64,000 nucleotides of DNA. It comes from Archegozetes longisetosus (lineage: Eukaryota; Arthropoda; Arachnida; Sarcoptiformes; Trhypochthoniidae). Each line of letters begins with the position of its first letter. The first letter of the stretch is position 1. The stretch lies in NCBI GenBank assembly GCA_018873245.2, contig JAEMBT020000004.1:9978652-10042651 (forward strand), written 5' to 3'. This document shows, one piece after another, positions 12,425-24,107 of this stretch. The position numbers and the translations under genes are program-made. The notes under the pieces are model-generated. The model saw only the letters and a program-made list of their open reading frames with translations, was not told where the DNA came from and made no database searches.

Positions 12425-15400
12425 GGTTGTCAACATAAGCGCTCAATCAAGCAATGATCTATGTCTATAAGAATTGTGTCTCTATATTGAACTTAGAATC
12501 AGATTAACAAATCTAGATTAATTTTTCAACTGAAAATCAACTAAGATTTGAGTTTGATTTTTCAATGCTAATTTGCAGCATAAGTCTTACGTTTTATCCT
12601 AGGGTTCAATACGAACGAAACCTTCAGTTACTTGTTATCTGCAGAGAAATTGATTAATACTGTTTTAATGAAGATTTGAAAAGTTTTGAAATCAATTCTT
12701 AGCACGTGTTTGTTCTAGATTAGGGAGCATTTTCGATTGTTTATCACTAATGCATATTTAATATGGATCTATTTTTAGTTGAGTAACACATAAAACCATA
12801 GTTTTATGTGGCGAACATCATTGCGTCCTTCAACATTTTTCATACCAATTTTAATATTAAAATCACATCAGATCTTTTTACAATTATTCTTTAAGGTTTA
12901 GTTGGGCACAACTTCAGGTCAAACATTGACAATAGTCTAAGGAATGATATCGAAAAATTGTGGTGGACTACAGATTGGTTAGTATTTCTTATAATGCTTT
13001 CTGCAGTGATATGTTCCCAAATGTTTTTTCTTTACCTAATGTCCTTCAGCTACGATTTTGTTTGGAGCCATAACGCTGTAGCAGAATAATTAATGATAAA
13101 ATTAATACCATATATTGAGTTTTACATGTAAAACTGCATAATTTTTCGATATCACGTTAGGTATTTATGGATGAATTTTATTTTTACTTGTGTTCTATAA
13201 TTATAGTATTAACTATAGCTACGAACTGTAGATTGAATCCCTCCTAAAAGTTTATTTGTTCAAGCTTTCAATTTACGCTTATCATAACATTTGATCCCTT
13301 ACTTTGTCAGTTACAGTTTTATCGGATATCTTATCCTCATCTCTTCTTTACTAGTACTAAGTAAATCTCATTCATAAATTACCGATTATTAGTGTTTGTA
13401 CTATATATTTAGATAACTTATGTTAAAACTTATTTTAGTCAATGCCTGTAAAGTTTAAATAAAAATGAATCCATTCCTATTTAAACAAGTAGAAAACCAA
13501 TTTAGGTAAAGTATCGGAGTATAGTTCTAATATTTTACGAATGCACAACATATGTCTGTATTCATACCTTAAAATGAAAGCTATGGAACGTGATGTAATT
13601 GTGTGAGCACTTTCAGCTCTAATGGATTTGCGCTATTAGCGAGTCTACTTCCGCGATTAACACCAGCATCACATAAATCACAATTCAAATAAACTCGACT
13701 TATTTTGTCTCTGAATCGCATCCGTACAATGTAACTTTCAGTTCTATCAATCAGTTTTCAGAATAAGTACAGTTAAGCTTTTGATAAACTTGATTGTGAA
13801 TGAGTGAAATGTTTACCAGCGATCACTAGTTAAAACCAATTGTAAGCCAAGCAATTTCTATATGATCCATACGTTTCAAAATTAGCAATTTTTAGAATAC
13901 TCAACACAAGGATCATTTTTATCTACATATCAATCGCGAAAATCAAATGAAAAGTAAAATCTTGCTCAACAGGTTTTAATGAGAAAATGCATTTTACCCT
14001 TAAAATACAGGTAATATGTCCTTCAAAAGACGAACTTCTCTTTTATATGATTTCATAAGTTTTATGTAATTTAGAGAATATATTCTTCAAATGAAATGGT
14101 AGAGACTTTCTTGGAACAAATTTGAACAACTTCAAGATAGTGGAATATTTGCGTAAATTTTCTATTCCTGAGTGAGGCACTTGAGGTTGCAATCTAAAAA
14201 AATTGCAATCGACATCTCAATTTTTAGACGCTATAGTGAAAACTTAACAATACTGATAAGATCTTTTGTTCGGGTGTTAATTTGAATAAATGGCATTCAA
14301 ATTTTTAATCGTTGCCTAACTATTCCTTGACATTTATATGTGAGGATATTTTTATAAATTTTCTAAACTAGTTCATTGAAATAACTTTTGGGATGTGAAG
14401 ATTCTCAATAATTGAGAATAATTATTATTGTTTGTCACTTTTGCCAACTTATTTTCGTTTCCTTAGCTAATAATCACAAAAAGAAGTAATCAGCAAACTC
14501 TTCGTTACCTTGCCTTCAATCAAATTCAGTTCTTTTTAAACTGATTAAAATCTTTGAGTTTTAATAATCAAAGCAGTTTTGAAATTGGGATCAATGTGAA
14601 TATTTTCTGAGAATCAAAACCAATCTGATTTAGTGATAAATATTAGCAATTAAGAAGACCCAATTGCGAGACAAGCGGTTAATCAGCAAATTCTTCTTCA
14701 AAGCTACTGATTAGCAATTCAGTAAAATATTAGGTTAAAGATTAGAGTTTGGTGCAAAATCTCAATTATAATATAAATTATCGAAAGCCTAAATTTTGAT
14801 TAGCTCAAAGCTATAGCTACTAAAAAATTTCGGAAGACGTGATCCCAGGCACATACTCAATGCCTTAATCACAAATATTAAATCTTTCTTCATCAAGTAT
14901 TGCATTATGTTTATAGATATAACGAGTTTATTCACTTTCCGCCAAACTTTTCAAACATTTGATTTTACTTTTCTGCCGTTTGTCAGACCTAAACCTAAAT
15001 AGACTTTTGATTAGGAAAAGTTGTTTTGGTCACATTTTCAAGGAAAATACGATTGAAAAGTGTTTGGTTTATTCTAAATATTTATTTCTAACTAGAATGA
15101 GAGAGTGTTTCCTTTTTACTCGTAAACTTCCTGTTTTCTGTCCATGTCTTAAAGGTAACCGAAATAAAGAATACGACCATCAGTTGTAGGACTGTCTCAC
15201 CATTTTTCATACAATTTATCATAACAGTAAGAAGGTCTTTAGGGTTGTCAACATACTTTCTATGGGTTGATAAGTTTTGTTCACTGATGTTGAGGGAGTT
15301 TTCAATACAGGTATATCTACCGTTTTGGAGCAACAATAAAACCAATCTGAGTTTAACGGAAATCGATTGTTCACTTGTAGTCAGTTAGTTTGAAAATATG

Positions 15401-15665
15401 TCACCTAAAGTGTTTATCGTTTTAGGTGGACTTTGGAGAAAAAACTGTCCGACAGCTGAAAAATATTTAATAGTTTGCAATGCAATCAAATTACTAAATA
15501 CTTTATCTCATATAATATGATCTGTTTTATATCTCACTAAAAATAAAGGTTAACAAACCATATAAGTTCAAATTATTAACTCATTATCTTCAATAACTTA
15601 ATAACCTTAAGATCTATTCAATTCTCAATATTCTAATAAATTAACATTTGAGAAGTTGTGAAAGT

Positions 15666-15708
<43 letters not shown>

Positions 15709-16116
15709 AGAACAAGTATAAGAGATTATTAATAATAAATAGATATATGATTTGAAGAAGAGTAAAACATTGAGAAATGATTTAATGAAACAATAATAAA
15801 TTTGAAATCATTAATATGAAAATTAATGAATTGTAATAAATTATAGTGAATCAAAAAATACAATATGACAATGAATTTAAAAAAATAATAAAAAACAAAG
15901 ATCGACAAATTAAATAATATACAATACTATCGTTGATTATAGTTTGAATGGCAAACATATTTAAGTAATACTGCGTTATAATAGTTTACTTTTATTTACA
16001 ATTTCTAATTCAAATGTATTTTTCTCTTCAACTCATATCAATTTTCTTCAATTTTGTGGGATAAATATGAACTTAAGTCTCAAATTTTATTTAATTATAT
16101 TAAGAGATCATCTCGT
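12425..16116. other. Gene-empty AT-rich region with ImpL2 3' UTR at its end
   Basis: No exon or RNA gene is supported in this 3.7-kb stretch. It contains an (AG)n tract at about 15668-15706. Its right edge includes the 3' UTR of the minus-strand ImpL2 gene; a minus-strand AATAAA lies at about 15991-15996, roughly 120 bases past that stop codon. Plus- and minus-strand frames at 14959-15345 look like chance openings. Confidence 0.45.
15668..15706. repeat. (AG)n microsatellite
   Basis: An uninterrupted run of AG dinucleotides about 38 bases long, just beyond the 3' end of ImpL2. Confidence 0.95.
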
Positions 16117-18307
16117 TCACTTTTTATCTTCTGGCTGTAAATGTAGAAATACAAATTACAATTTCAACCATAAACATGTTTCGGTTAAGCTAGGTAACCT
16201 TAGGTTAGGTAGAGTAAGGATAAGTTGGGTTAAGTTAAGTTAGATTAGGTTCAGTTGGGTCACATAGAGTTGGGTTTAGGTTAGCTTAGCTTAGCATACA
16301 AAACTATGCTTAACCGAAGTATTGAATGAGTAAAAACTTACTAAGGTTGGATAAAGAAATATAGTGATTCGATCTGATCCGTGCTGGTTCTCAGCAACGC
16401 ACATATAATTTCCCATATCTTGCCATGATAAATCTCTTATTAAAAGATCTCCGCTTTCAAGAATTTTATATTTTTCACTGTTTACTATCGTATTATCGTC
16501 AGGTCCGATCCAACTCGTTGTTGGATGAGGTAAACCACTGGATCGACAGTATAATTGTACATCTGATCCAATCAATTCCAATATGTTATGTGTCCACATA
16601 TGAATGCGTGCAGGATAGCCTAAAGTTAAGAAATTTTTATTAATCCTATAGAATGCTATGAAAGTTTGAAGTTGCCAATCAGTTTATCAGTTAGAAAAAG
16701 TCAAGTTTAGATACTGGACTACTTAAAGGGCAACTTGTGATTATATATTGTTTATTGAAACCCCTAATTTCTGCTTTTGTTAACCTTTTTTCCGAACACT
16801 TATCAAGCTAATGAAATTTTATCTGACTATTTGGATCCTTCTCTTTCATAATAACTTGATATTACTTTCCGATTTTGAGACTATAAATAATAGACTCACT
16901 GATTAAACATAAACTTTTTAGACCTTCTAGAGTTACTGATAAACTTGTCCTGATAAGTTGATACTTGATTCCCGATCAATGCTTGGCTAAAGTAAGGCTC
17001 TAAAGAAACCAGATAAGAGATTTACGGACAGTATACTCACGATAACGCTTCATAATATTTGTGTCAATTCAACTCAGTTTATAAAAGTTTATATTTATTT
17101 ATAGTTGATTTATCAAAAATAAGCCTCCAAACTATTATATCAGTGAAATTAAAATTTAAAGGCAAAGTTTGCTTTTTTCTTTTTCATAAGTGTCCAGACA
17201 GTCAGTCGACAACTCCAAAAATAGGTCTGATTTAGTTCCTGGTTATTGTTCCATCCACTCTAATGTATTTGTTTTCAATTGTATCTAATTTCCTTTTATG
17301 CTTTCATTATATTTATAACTGATTCAACCGAACAAATTCAATAAAGAACAATCTTGGGATATCATGTTCTAATGCTGTCGTATGAATCAAATTATTTTTA
17401 GCAAACAAGTTATACAAAAGAGAAGGCTTCTCGTTAAATTAACCCCATATTAATCAAACCTTTTCAGATCGTTAAGATTGAATATCAGAAAAATAACTGA
17501 TTTAATTACCGTAAGATTTTTTTGCGAGACATCGAGCAACGCTATTGTCAGCCTCGTTTGTGAAGTCACCGTTTGTTGGGAGATTCGGAATCACTTTGAG
17601 ATGTGAATCAGCACTGACGCGATCGAACGGGGAAGAAGCAACACAAGTATAGATAGCCTGATCTTTTGGGGTAACGCAGTCTAAATATAGTCGCGAACGC
17701 GTCAAACTCAAGCTCAACTCTCCTTTCTTAACATTGACTTCATCTTCAATGTACTGAGTGCCTTCGCCCTAATTCATTCAATCAATGGATATTATATTTG
17801 TTGGGTTAAGTAAAAAAAAGTCAACATTTACCTGTTTAATTATCTTTCCATTTTTGAGCCAATGTATTGTAGGTGTAGGAGAGCCACCGGCTTCGCATTG
17901 CAATATGTGAGTTGAAGTTTCTTGTGCTACGATTTCTGCCTGTGGCACTTCTCTCAACCTCAAGTATGGCAAGCGAAGCGCTTTATTTGACTTGCCAGAT
18001 TTATCCGATTTTAAACCCTTCAATCAATACATATATAGTTAGATAATTCAGTCTACTTACAAATATTTGTAAATATTCATAAAACTTGAATTAGTAATTA
18101 ATAATCAATGACTTACCTTAGCTCTGGCTTCTCTCGATAGCAGTTCCAAAGTACTTTTTCCGGTGTTACTTTTCGGTCGGCCAAATATTGGTTTATATTC
18201 AATAAGTATTACGCAAACCAAAAGTGTGAGTAGAGCGCAGTTAACACTTCGAGATAAGTACCCGAAAGCACATGAATTGTGTCTAATCTTCATAACTGAA
18301 TTTCTAT
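16117..18307 (-). CDS. ImpL2: ImpL2-type secreted insulin-binding Ig protein
   Basis: ImpL2 is a secreted protein with two Ig domains that binds insulin-like peptides and dampens insulin signalling in insects. The ATG is at 18293. Coding exons are 18293-18117, 18017-17832, 17768-17510, 16619-16342 and 16134-16117, giving 305 residues. Residues 1 to about 38 carry the signal sequence (ALLTLLVCVILIEY core). Ig1 has Cys100, Trp112 and a DQAIYTC end (Cys163). Ig2 has Cys232, Trp244 and DMGNYMC (Cys281). The ELIGSDVQLYCRSS and GDLLIRDLSWQDMGNYMC blocks closely resemble Drosophila ImpL2. The last exon codes for only PEDKK plus stop, matching the short acidic tail after YPVL in the fly protein. An acceptor at 18308-18309 lies 14 bases before the ATG, so the 5' UTR begins in a remote exon. 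This also rules against the upstream in-frame ATG at 18359, which falls in the intron. Confidence 0.9.
16135..16341 (-). repeat. Degenerate TTAGG/AGGTTA tract in last ImpL2 intron
   Basis: Between about 16180 and 16300 the plus strand is a run of imperfect units such as TTAGGTTAGG, AAGTTAAGTT and GGTTTAGGTTAGC. It fills much of the last ImpL2 intron. TTAGG is the usual arthropod telomere unit, so this may be an eroded interstitial telomere-like array or a local expansion of AGGTTA motifs; similar short runs occur near 5715 and 2353. Confidence 0.6.
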
Positions 18308-19618
18308 CTAACAAGAAAAACACCAAACACTTAAGTTTTGTTTTCGCCAAAAAAATCACACTTATATACTTTTATTATCTAATAAATTACTTATGCCACT
18401 GATTAATAGTATAATAAATCCAATTAAGGTAGGTGAGGTCTGGGTTTGTCCGATCTCTTATGGTTTGAAACAGACTTTCAGTTTAATTGGGAAACTGTGA
18501 ATCTTTATAGCATTAATAGTACTTTAACACTGATCTGAAGTTTGTTTGATAAGAATTTTTAAACCAATGGTTTTATGCTGGACTCAAAACTGGAATGAGA
18601 TAGGCACTGATCCCAAAATATTATCAATAAAAAATTTTGGCGCAGTTCCCGCAGCTCTTAGAAACTGAATTACGTTTAATTTGTTCAATAGGAACGATTG
18701 ATTAAACTTGACTTATAGTGAGGCAGCAAAGCAAACGCTTTTATTCATTGATTTTGGCACACGTTCGTTATTAAATCAACATTTGATAAACACTTTTTAT
18801 TATGACTGAAAATTGCTTAAGCGACAATTTAGTCAACAAGTTAACTGTTAACCATAAAGTTATTCTGTTTTCAAACTTACACTCAATCAACGGACAATAC
18901 CAACAAAACAGTTTCAAGGTTTAATTACTAATGTTTTTCGCAATACCTTTCAGATATTTACCAAAATACCTGAAAATTCAATCTCTCTTTTAACTAAATT
19001 TCGCTTCAATTCTAACTTCAAATTCTATTAGTTATTTCAAATCAATTTAATTAACGTCTCTTACCTTCGAGTAAGCATAAGAGGCACTTATAAAGAAAAC
19101 TAAAGATTTGAATTTAAAATAATGGGTTTAATAACTCAAAAAAAAATGACAAGAGATTTAATGGAGAGTTGTTGGAAGGGTTTTTCGTTTGATTCTTATC
19201 TGATTGGAAATGAGGCACATCGTTTAATTCATTAATACTTTTATGGTTATCAAAACACTCTAACGTTTACCCCACAGCTGCTATAAAGTCATATCTTTAA
19301 TTCATACTACACTACAGATACCATTTTATACCAATCACAACACCATTTATTCCTACTCAATATCACCCGATATATAGAATGATTTATTGGCATTTTATTT
19401 CATTATGACTGATATTAAGTGGTTCTCCATTAGAGGAAACTACTAATGATGTTCTTCAGTTACTATCTCCAAGTTTGTAATCGATACCTTGACAGGCGTT
19501 TGAACCTTTATTTTAATCAAGCTTATCAAACGTAAAAATGCTATAATAGATAATTTTAAATTAGATTCAGTTGATAGCTATAGAATTTCAACTAGTTAAT
19601 TATACTTCTGTAACTTAT

Positions 19619-19700
19619 GCTTCTCTAAATTTGTTATCTTTATATAAAATTCTTATCTTTCTATAAAATTCTTATCTTTCTCTAAATTTGTTATCTTCCT
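19619..19700. repeat. Short tandem repeat, about 20-bp units
   Basis: Four imperfect copies of units like CTCTAAATTTGTTATCTT and TATAAAATTCTTATCTTT lie in a row. The tract is pyrimidine- and AT-rich and has no coding potential. Confidence 0.7.
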
Positions 19701-22694
19701 CAGAAAAGACCAGAATGTTGCAATGTTCTCGAATAACCTTTGATCTGAGAATTGAACTACAATTATAATTGCAAATCATCATTTGTCTATCTCAATGTCT
19801 TTACAATCATGTCAAAAATGTGTTGACTTTCAGTATTGGATATTAAAGGGCAAAAAGTTTGCGCATAGCAATAGATCTGCTTAGAAACAAAATCTTAGCT
19901 ATTATTTCAATTTTAATTACAACATAATTGATAACTTAGAAGAGAATTCAAGGGCAGAGAAGATATGCTTGGTAAAGTTGGTGGAGAAGATGAAATTGAG
20001 GCCACTGGGCCGACAGCAATCGATGACTAACGCGAAAAAACTGTTGAAAAAATTGTCTGTAATGTATCAAATCTAACATTTTCAAGGATCATACCTGATA
20101 TTGTGCAATATTATTTGAAAAGCACAACCAGTTTTAGTTTAGCTTTGAAGCTATTTTTATAATAACTAAACTCTAACCTGTTAGCGGCATTTCATCTAAT
20201 TTATTATATTTACTACTATTGAGAATATTTGTATAAAACTTTTTCAATAGAAATGAACTGCGAATTCTTAAGTTTAACCCCCTCTGCATGCAGGAACAAG
20301 TTTTTATCTATTTTGCCCATCTTTCATTTTGACGTACAAAATTTGATTATTTCAAGACAAGTCTTATGACTCATCTAATACCTGAAGAAAATATTTTGGT
20401 AGCAAAATGCGTTTTACTTTTAATCAATCTGCAATTAATTAATTCAGCTAAACTTGTGTTAAGTAATGATCAAACGAAAATCAAAACTGGTGTCTGCCTA
20501 CGACAAGCGTAAAACTGCGATTATTCAGTTCAGTTAATACTTCATTACTTGAACTACAAGTCTGAGGCTTAGAGTTATTAACTTCTAAATTGTTCTCATT
20601 GTAATGATAATATGTTTGGTATAATAAAATCGTCACTTTTTCAGGTTTACTTTCCTCGTAGAATAGAAAAGGTATTTAAGTTACTTATTGCTTTTGTATT
20701 TTATTTCAATTTCTAATCGATAAAAGTGGAGTAAGTATTAGGACAAAACTCATAAATAATCATAATTTAGAGCTAAATCATTAGTGTTAATAAGCAGTGA
20801 AACTATACGAAATGAAGATGATTCGTTATTACTAATAAATTACTTAAAATCTGTTACTCGTTATGCCTTACATACTATATTTGAGTCAATGTTAGATTTG
20901 ATGGAATACGACCTTGTCTTCAACAAAAAGATGTTAAGAAAAAAATTGCGGACAAAAAAGTTGCGTGCATTCGGTCATAGATTGTATTTGATGGGTTTCA
21001 CTAGTGATTAACTGATTGGAAGCAGAAACCTAAAATATGTTCAAGTTTATTTATGTGATTTTTGCTGTTTGGTTCCTCAATTATATTGCCACCCATTGCA
21101 GTAAGAGAGAGATATATTTATATATTATCGCCCGGCCTCTTTCCTCATTACAGCTAGCTTCTAAAATAAAGACATTTAGCTAAAAATAGTCAATCACGAG
21201 TTTTCTCTTTCTTTTCCTTTCAAAGAATACTTAATGAGTTATAATTTATCTGAAATAAGAACAAATTGAACGGTTGCATAGCATTTAGACGCATGATTAG
21301 AATCTAGACTCTCAAAGTAAAGTACAAAAGTATAGCTTCAAGTCAAGGTTTCCTTACCTCATTCAATGTTCACTATTGAAACAAAGTGCACAATTTAAAG
21401 TGTAAAATAGTTGCGGTAATAAAAGCTAACTAAGCTGAATGCACCAACCAAAGCTCTTTATAAAGATAAAAAATCTTTCACTATTTACATTAGCAACTAA
21501 TCGTCTTTTAGACTAAAACTAATCATTCAATATGTTTATAATCAACTGATCATTACTTAACAAAAGTTAATCACTTTATATGAAATTGAAGACCTAGTTT
21601 ATCAATATATAGCATAATCTTGTTGCAATTAAATCGTTCAGTTGCATCACATTAAACGAGTGATCCTTTTAGTAGGATTGGGGCGATTTGTGAGCCTAAA
21701 ACTGAGTAGAGGGCTCGTTTATTTTTCTCAGAAATATTGCATGAAATAGTTGCAACGATGTCGTTATTAATAAAGAGGTAATATTTTTGGTGTCGAATAA
21801 TCTTTAGGTCTTGAGCGCATAATTGATCTTTTGATGCGAATTGCCCGATGCCTCCGAGCGCTACTTAATTAGCGATACAGTTGCACTACTATCGCACCCA
21901 CTCTATTATTATCTTTGCTTTGTTATCGGCCTCTTCATTGATTAGATGTGACTTACAGAGTATTCCCTCCTATAAAGCGTTCGATCATTATTTCGCATTA
22001 TTCGCCATTTGTTTGAAAATGCTTTTGTTACCTAATTTCCGGTCTCACATAACTATATTGCATAACCTGACGTCATTCGCATGCTTCTCTATAATTTGCT
22101 TTGAAATTTGTGCACAAATACAATTCTCAAATTTTCTATAACACATACTTTGCATAATTGCGTTAAATTCAGTTCTTATGACTCATTAAGTATGTTTAGT
22201 TATTCGCAGAATTGAAAGTTTAGAAATGGTAACTCTTAGAACTATTTGAAAATTAGTTCTGCTTTGAAAATGCGATCACATGTTCAATGTTAAGGTTAAT
22301 TGAATTGAATGATATCACTTGTTCAAGACAATTATTCTAATGAACATTGAGTTTTAAGTTACCAAACAGTATCCAAATTGCAAGCTGTCGTATGAACGAA
22401 TGGATGCGATTCTTTTGAACTCTTATACAGTCTATCATACATTCTATTTTTGGTCATTTTCTAGTTTCTATTCATAGCCCTGAAAGCTGCTTAAGTAGAG
22501 CGCAACTTATCTTCAGTTCATAAGAGAAAATCTTTTGATGTTAGCCGCAAATCAGACATATATTGATTGAAATGATGAACGAACCATTGCTCGTTATAAA
22601 TATTTGATATAATGGTTTATTTATTTGATAAAGAAATGCTTGAATGTGACCAATCGTCATGCTCTCACATAAATATTAACAAAGGCAATAGTCA

Positions 22695-22913
22695 TCAACT
22701 CGATGGTAGCTGTATTTGAGCAAGACTCAACATATTAGTAGATAAAGAGATCAGTCTCAAAGTAAAGAGTATTCGACTGAAACATCTTTGGTCATAAGTT
22801 TGGAGCCGATATGATGTAGGCGTAGATTTAATATCCTGTCCCACTAATTTCATTGTTCCCTTGGCTGTGATCATTGACGCAAACACTGCCTGATTGATCA
22901 CTCATGTGACTTA
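22695..22913 (-). pseudogene. Possible Tc1/mariner transposase relic
   Basis: The minus-strand frame contains a piece reading AVFASMITAKGTMKLV, then QDIKS and a later Tyr-Arg. That is reminiscent of the second-Asp region of Tc1/mariner-type DDE transposases, where a VMVWAxITAxGxxxLVFV-like block is followed by a Lys and a Tyr-Arg. The frame opens and closes without the rest of the catalytic domain, and stops interrupt both sides. This is a faint resemblance and could be chance. Confidence 0.25.
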
Positions 22914-23537
22914 ATACACATTCGGAGCTAACTTTATTGGTTTGGATCATATTCTTTATTCTTTGGATCTCTAACTCTCCAAAGCATCAGGAAAGTGTTA
23001 ATTCTATCCGCAATCATTTAAGCGCTAATTGTCTACAAACGACATTAAGGCCCCATTTAATATATTAGATATATTGACGCAAAATTACAAATGAAAACCT
23101 TGAACGCGTTTTTGATGAGCGCCACTTTTCTCAGCTAATAAGTTAAGTTAAATGTCAATTGTTATTCGCTTTACTGTATCGCCGATTATATTTAGGTAAA
23201 GATACTTTTACAGGAGATCTTAAACGGTTCAGTGCTTTCAACTTTTGTTAAGATAATCTGCAATGCGTTATCTCGTCACCAAAGTGTCGCATGACTTTTC
23301 ATTATCCTTAAGTTGGCTTAAGTAAACTAACTTATCAGTAAGTCATAAACTGATTTGAGCAATTCTACATTTAGATACTATTATACTATATCTCTATTGG
23401 GATTTACCTCATTCTTCTTACCTCATCATTCTTTATACAGTTATACAGATATGCATAACTTTTATGCAAATTAATCCCAATTATAACTTTTATTTAAGTT
23501 TATCAAAACTAATTATAAAATATTTAAAATTTCTTAC

Positions 23538-23696
23538 CTCTAGAAACTTCTGGAATTATTTGCAAAATGTAAAAATCGAATTAAATAAATCTCAATAAAA
23601 TCGAAACAAAAATATTTCTTTATTAGTATAACTTAATAGTATCTGAAATAAGATAAAACTTTGGAGTTGTAAGTTTGGAAAACTAGCAAAAACTTG
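23538..23696 (-). other. Probable non-coding first exon (5' UTR) of ImpL2
   Basis: On the minus strand a TATAAAA box at 23726-23720 predicts transcription starting near 23696. The transcript would run to a good donor (GAG|GTAAGA) at 23538/23537 with no ATG on the way, as expected of a 5' UTR exon. The next gene downstream on that strand is ImpL2, whose first coding exon has an acceptor 14 bases before its ATG. The link between the two is inferred, not seen. Confidence 0.45.
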
Positions 23697-23719
23697 TGGA
23701 TTGCTTGAAAAAAATTAGC

Positions 23720-24069
23720 TTTTATACACGGGGCTTCTTTAGCTAAACGCAAGTGATTGGTCCGAAACACAGCGAAACACAACGAAACACAAACGTCACG
23801 TCATTTCTGGCTAAGTAGTATTTCCATGTCTTACATTAGCTTTTCCTACTCTATCGAATCAAAACTACATCAAACTTCTACTAGAAACCATTAACCAGTT
23901 TTATCTCCCAATTTCATCCGAGTGGGTGAAGTTCTGAACCAATTTTTCTTTCATTTGCTGATACGCGCTCCCACGCATTCATTCGTTATAGTCGTCAAAA
24001 TTTGCAGTTCCCAGAAGATTCCAAAATTCTACCGATAATCCAAATATAAGAGCTCCCCTCTTTCCCTCC

Positions 24070-24103
<34 letters not shown>
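23720..24103 (-). promoter_or_regulatory. TATA/CCAAT/CRE/HSE/GA-repeat promoter
   Basis: Reading toward lower coordinates there is a (GA)n tract (seen as CT at about 24072-24103), heat-shock-like GAAGATTC (24014-24021) with nearby TTC blocks, a CGTCACGTCA site (23794-23803, CRE-like), three copies of an ACACAGCGAA-like decamer (23766-23791), a CCAAT box (23760-23756) and TATAAAA (23726-23720). This order resembles arthropod stress promoters that combine GAGA-factor sites, HSEs and a TATA box. A perfect three-unit HSE (GAAacTTCtgGAA) lies further down at 23543-23555, inside the presumed 5' UTR exon. Confidence 0.55.

Positions 24104-24107
<4 letters not shown>

Larger units (their letters stand above)
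18308..23537 (-). other. Inferred long first intron of ImpL2
   Basis: About 5.2 kb of AT-rich DNA between a minus-strand acceptor (18308-18309, pyrimidine-rich TTTTTCTTGTTAG) and a minus-strand donor GTAAGA at 23537-23532. No coding exon is supported inside. It holds a tandem repeat at 19619-19700 and a possible transposase relic near 22.7-22.9 kb. Reading frames at 20784-21011 and 21881-22141 look like chance openings. That one intron spans the whole interval is an inference; extra UTR exons could be hidden. Confidence 0.45.

Noticed and set aside
14959..15345. Overlapping plus and minus frames of 76 and 85 codons
   Set aside because: No family resemblance, no splice sites in register and AT-driven composition; most likely chance.
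18294..18359. Upstream in-frame ATG that would extend ImpL2 by 22 residues
   Set aside because: A strong acceptor lies between it and the ATG at 18293, so the extension is probably intron sequence.
20784..21011. 75-codon plus-strand frame, Lys/Leu-rich
   Set aside because: It lies in the inferred ImpL2 intron, its first codon is not ATG, and no motif or matching splice sites were found.
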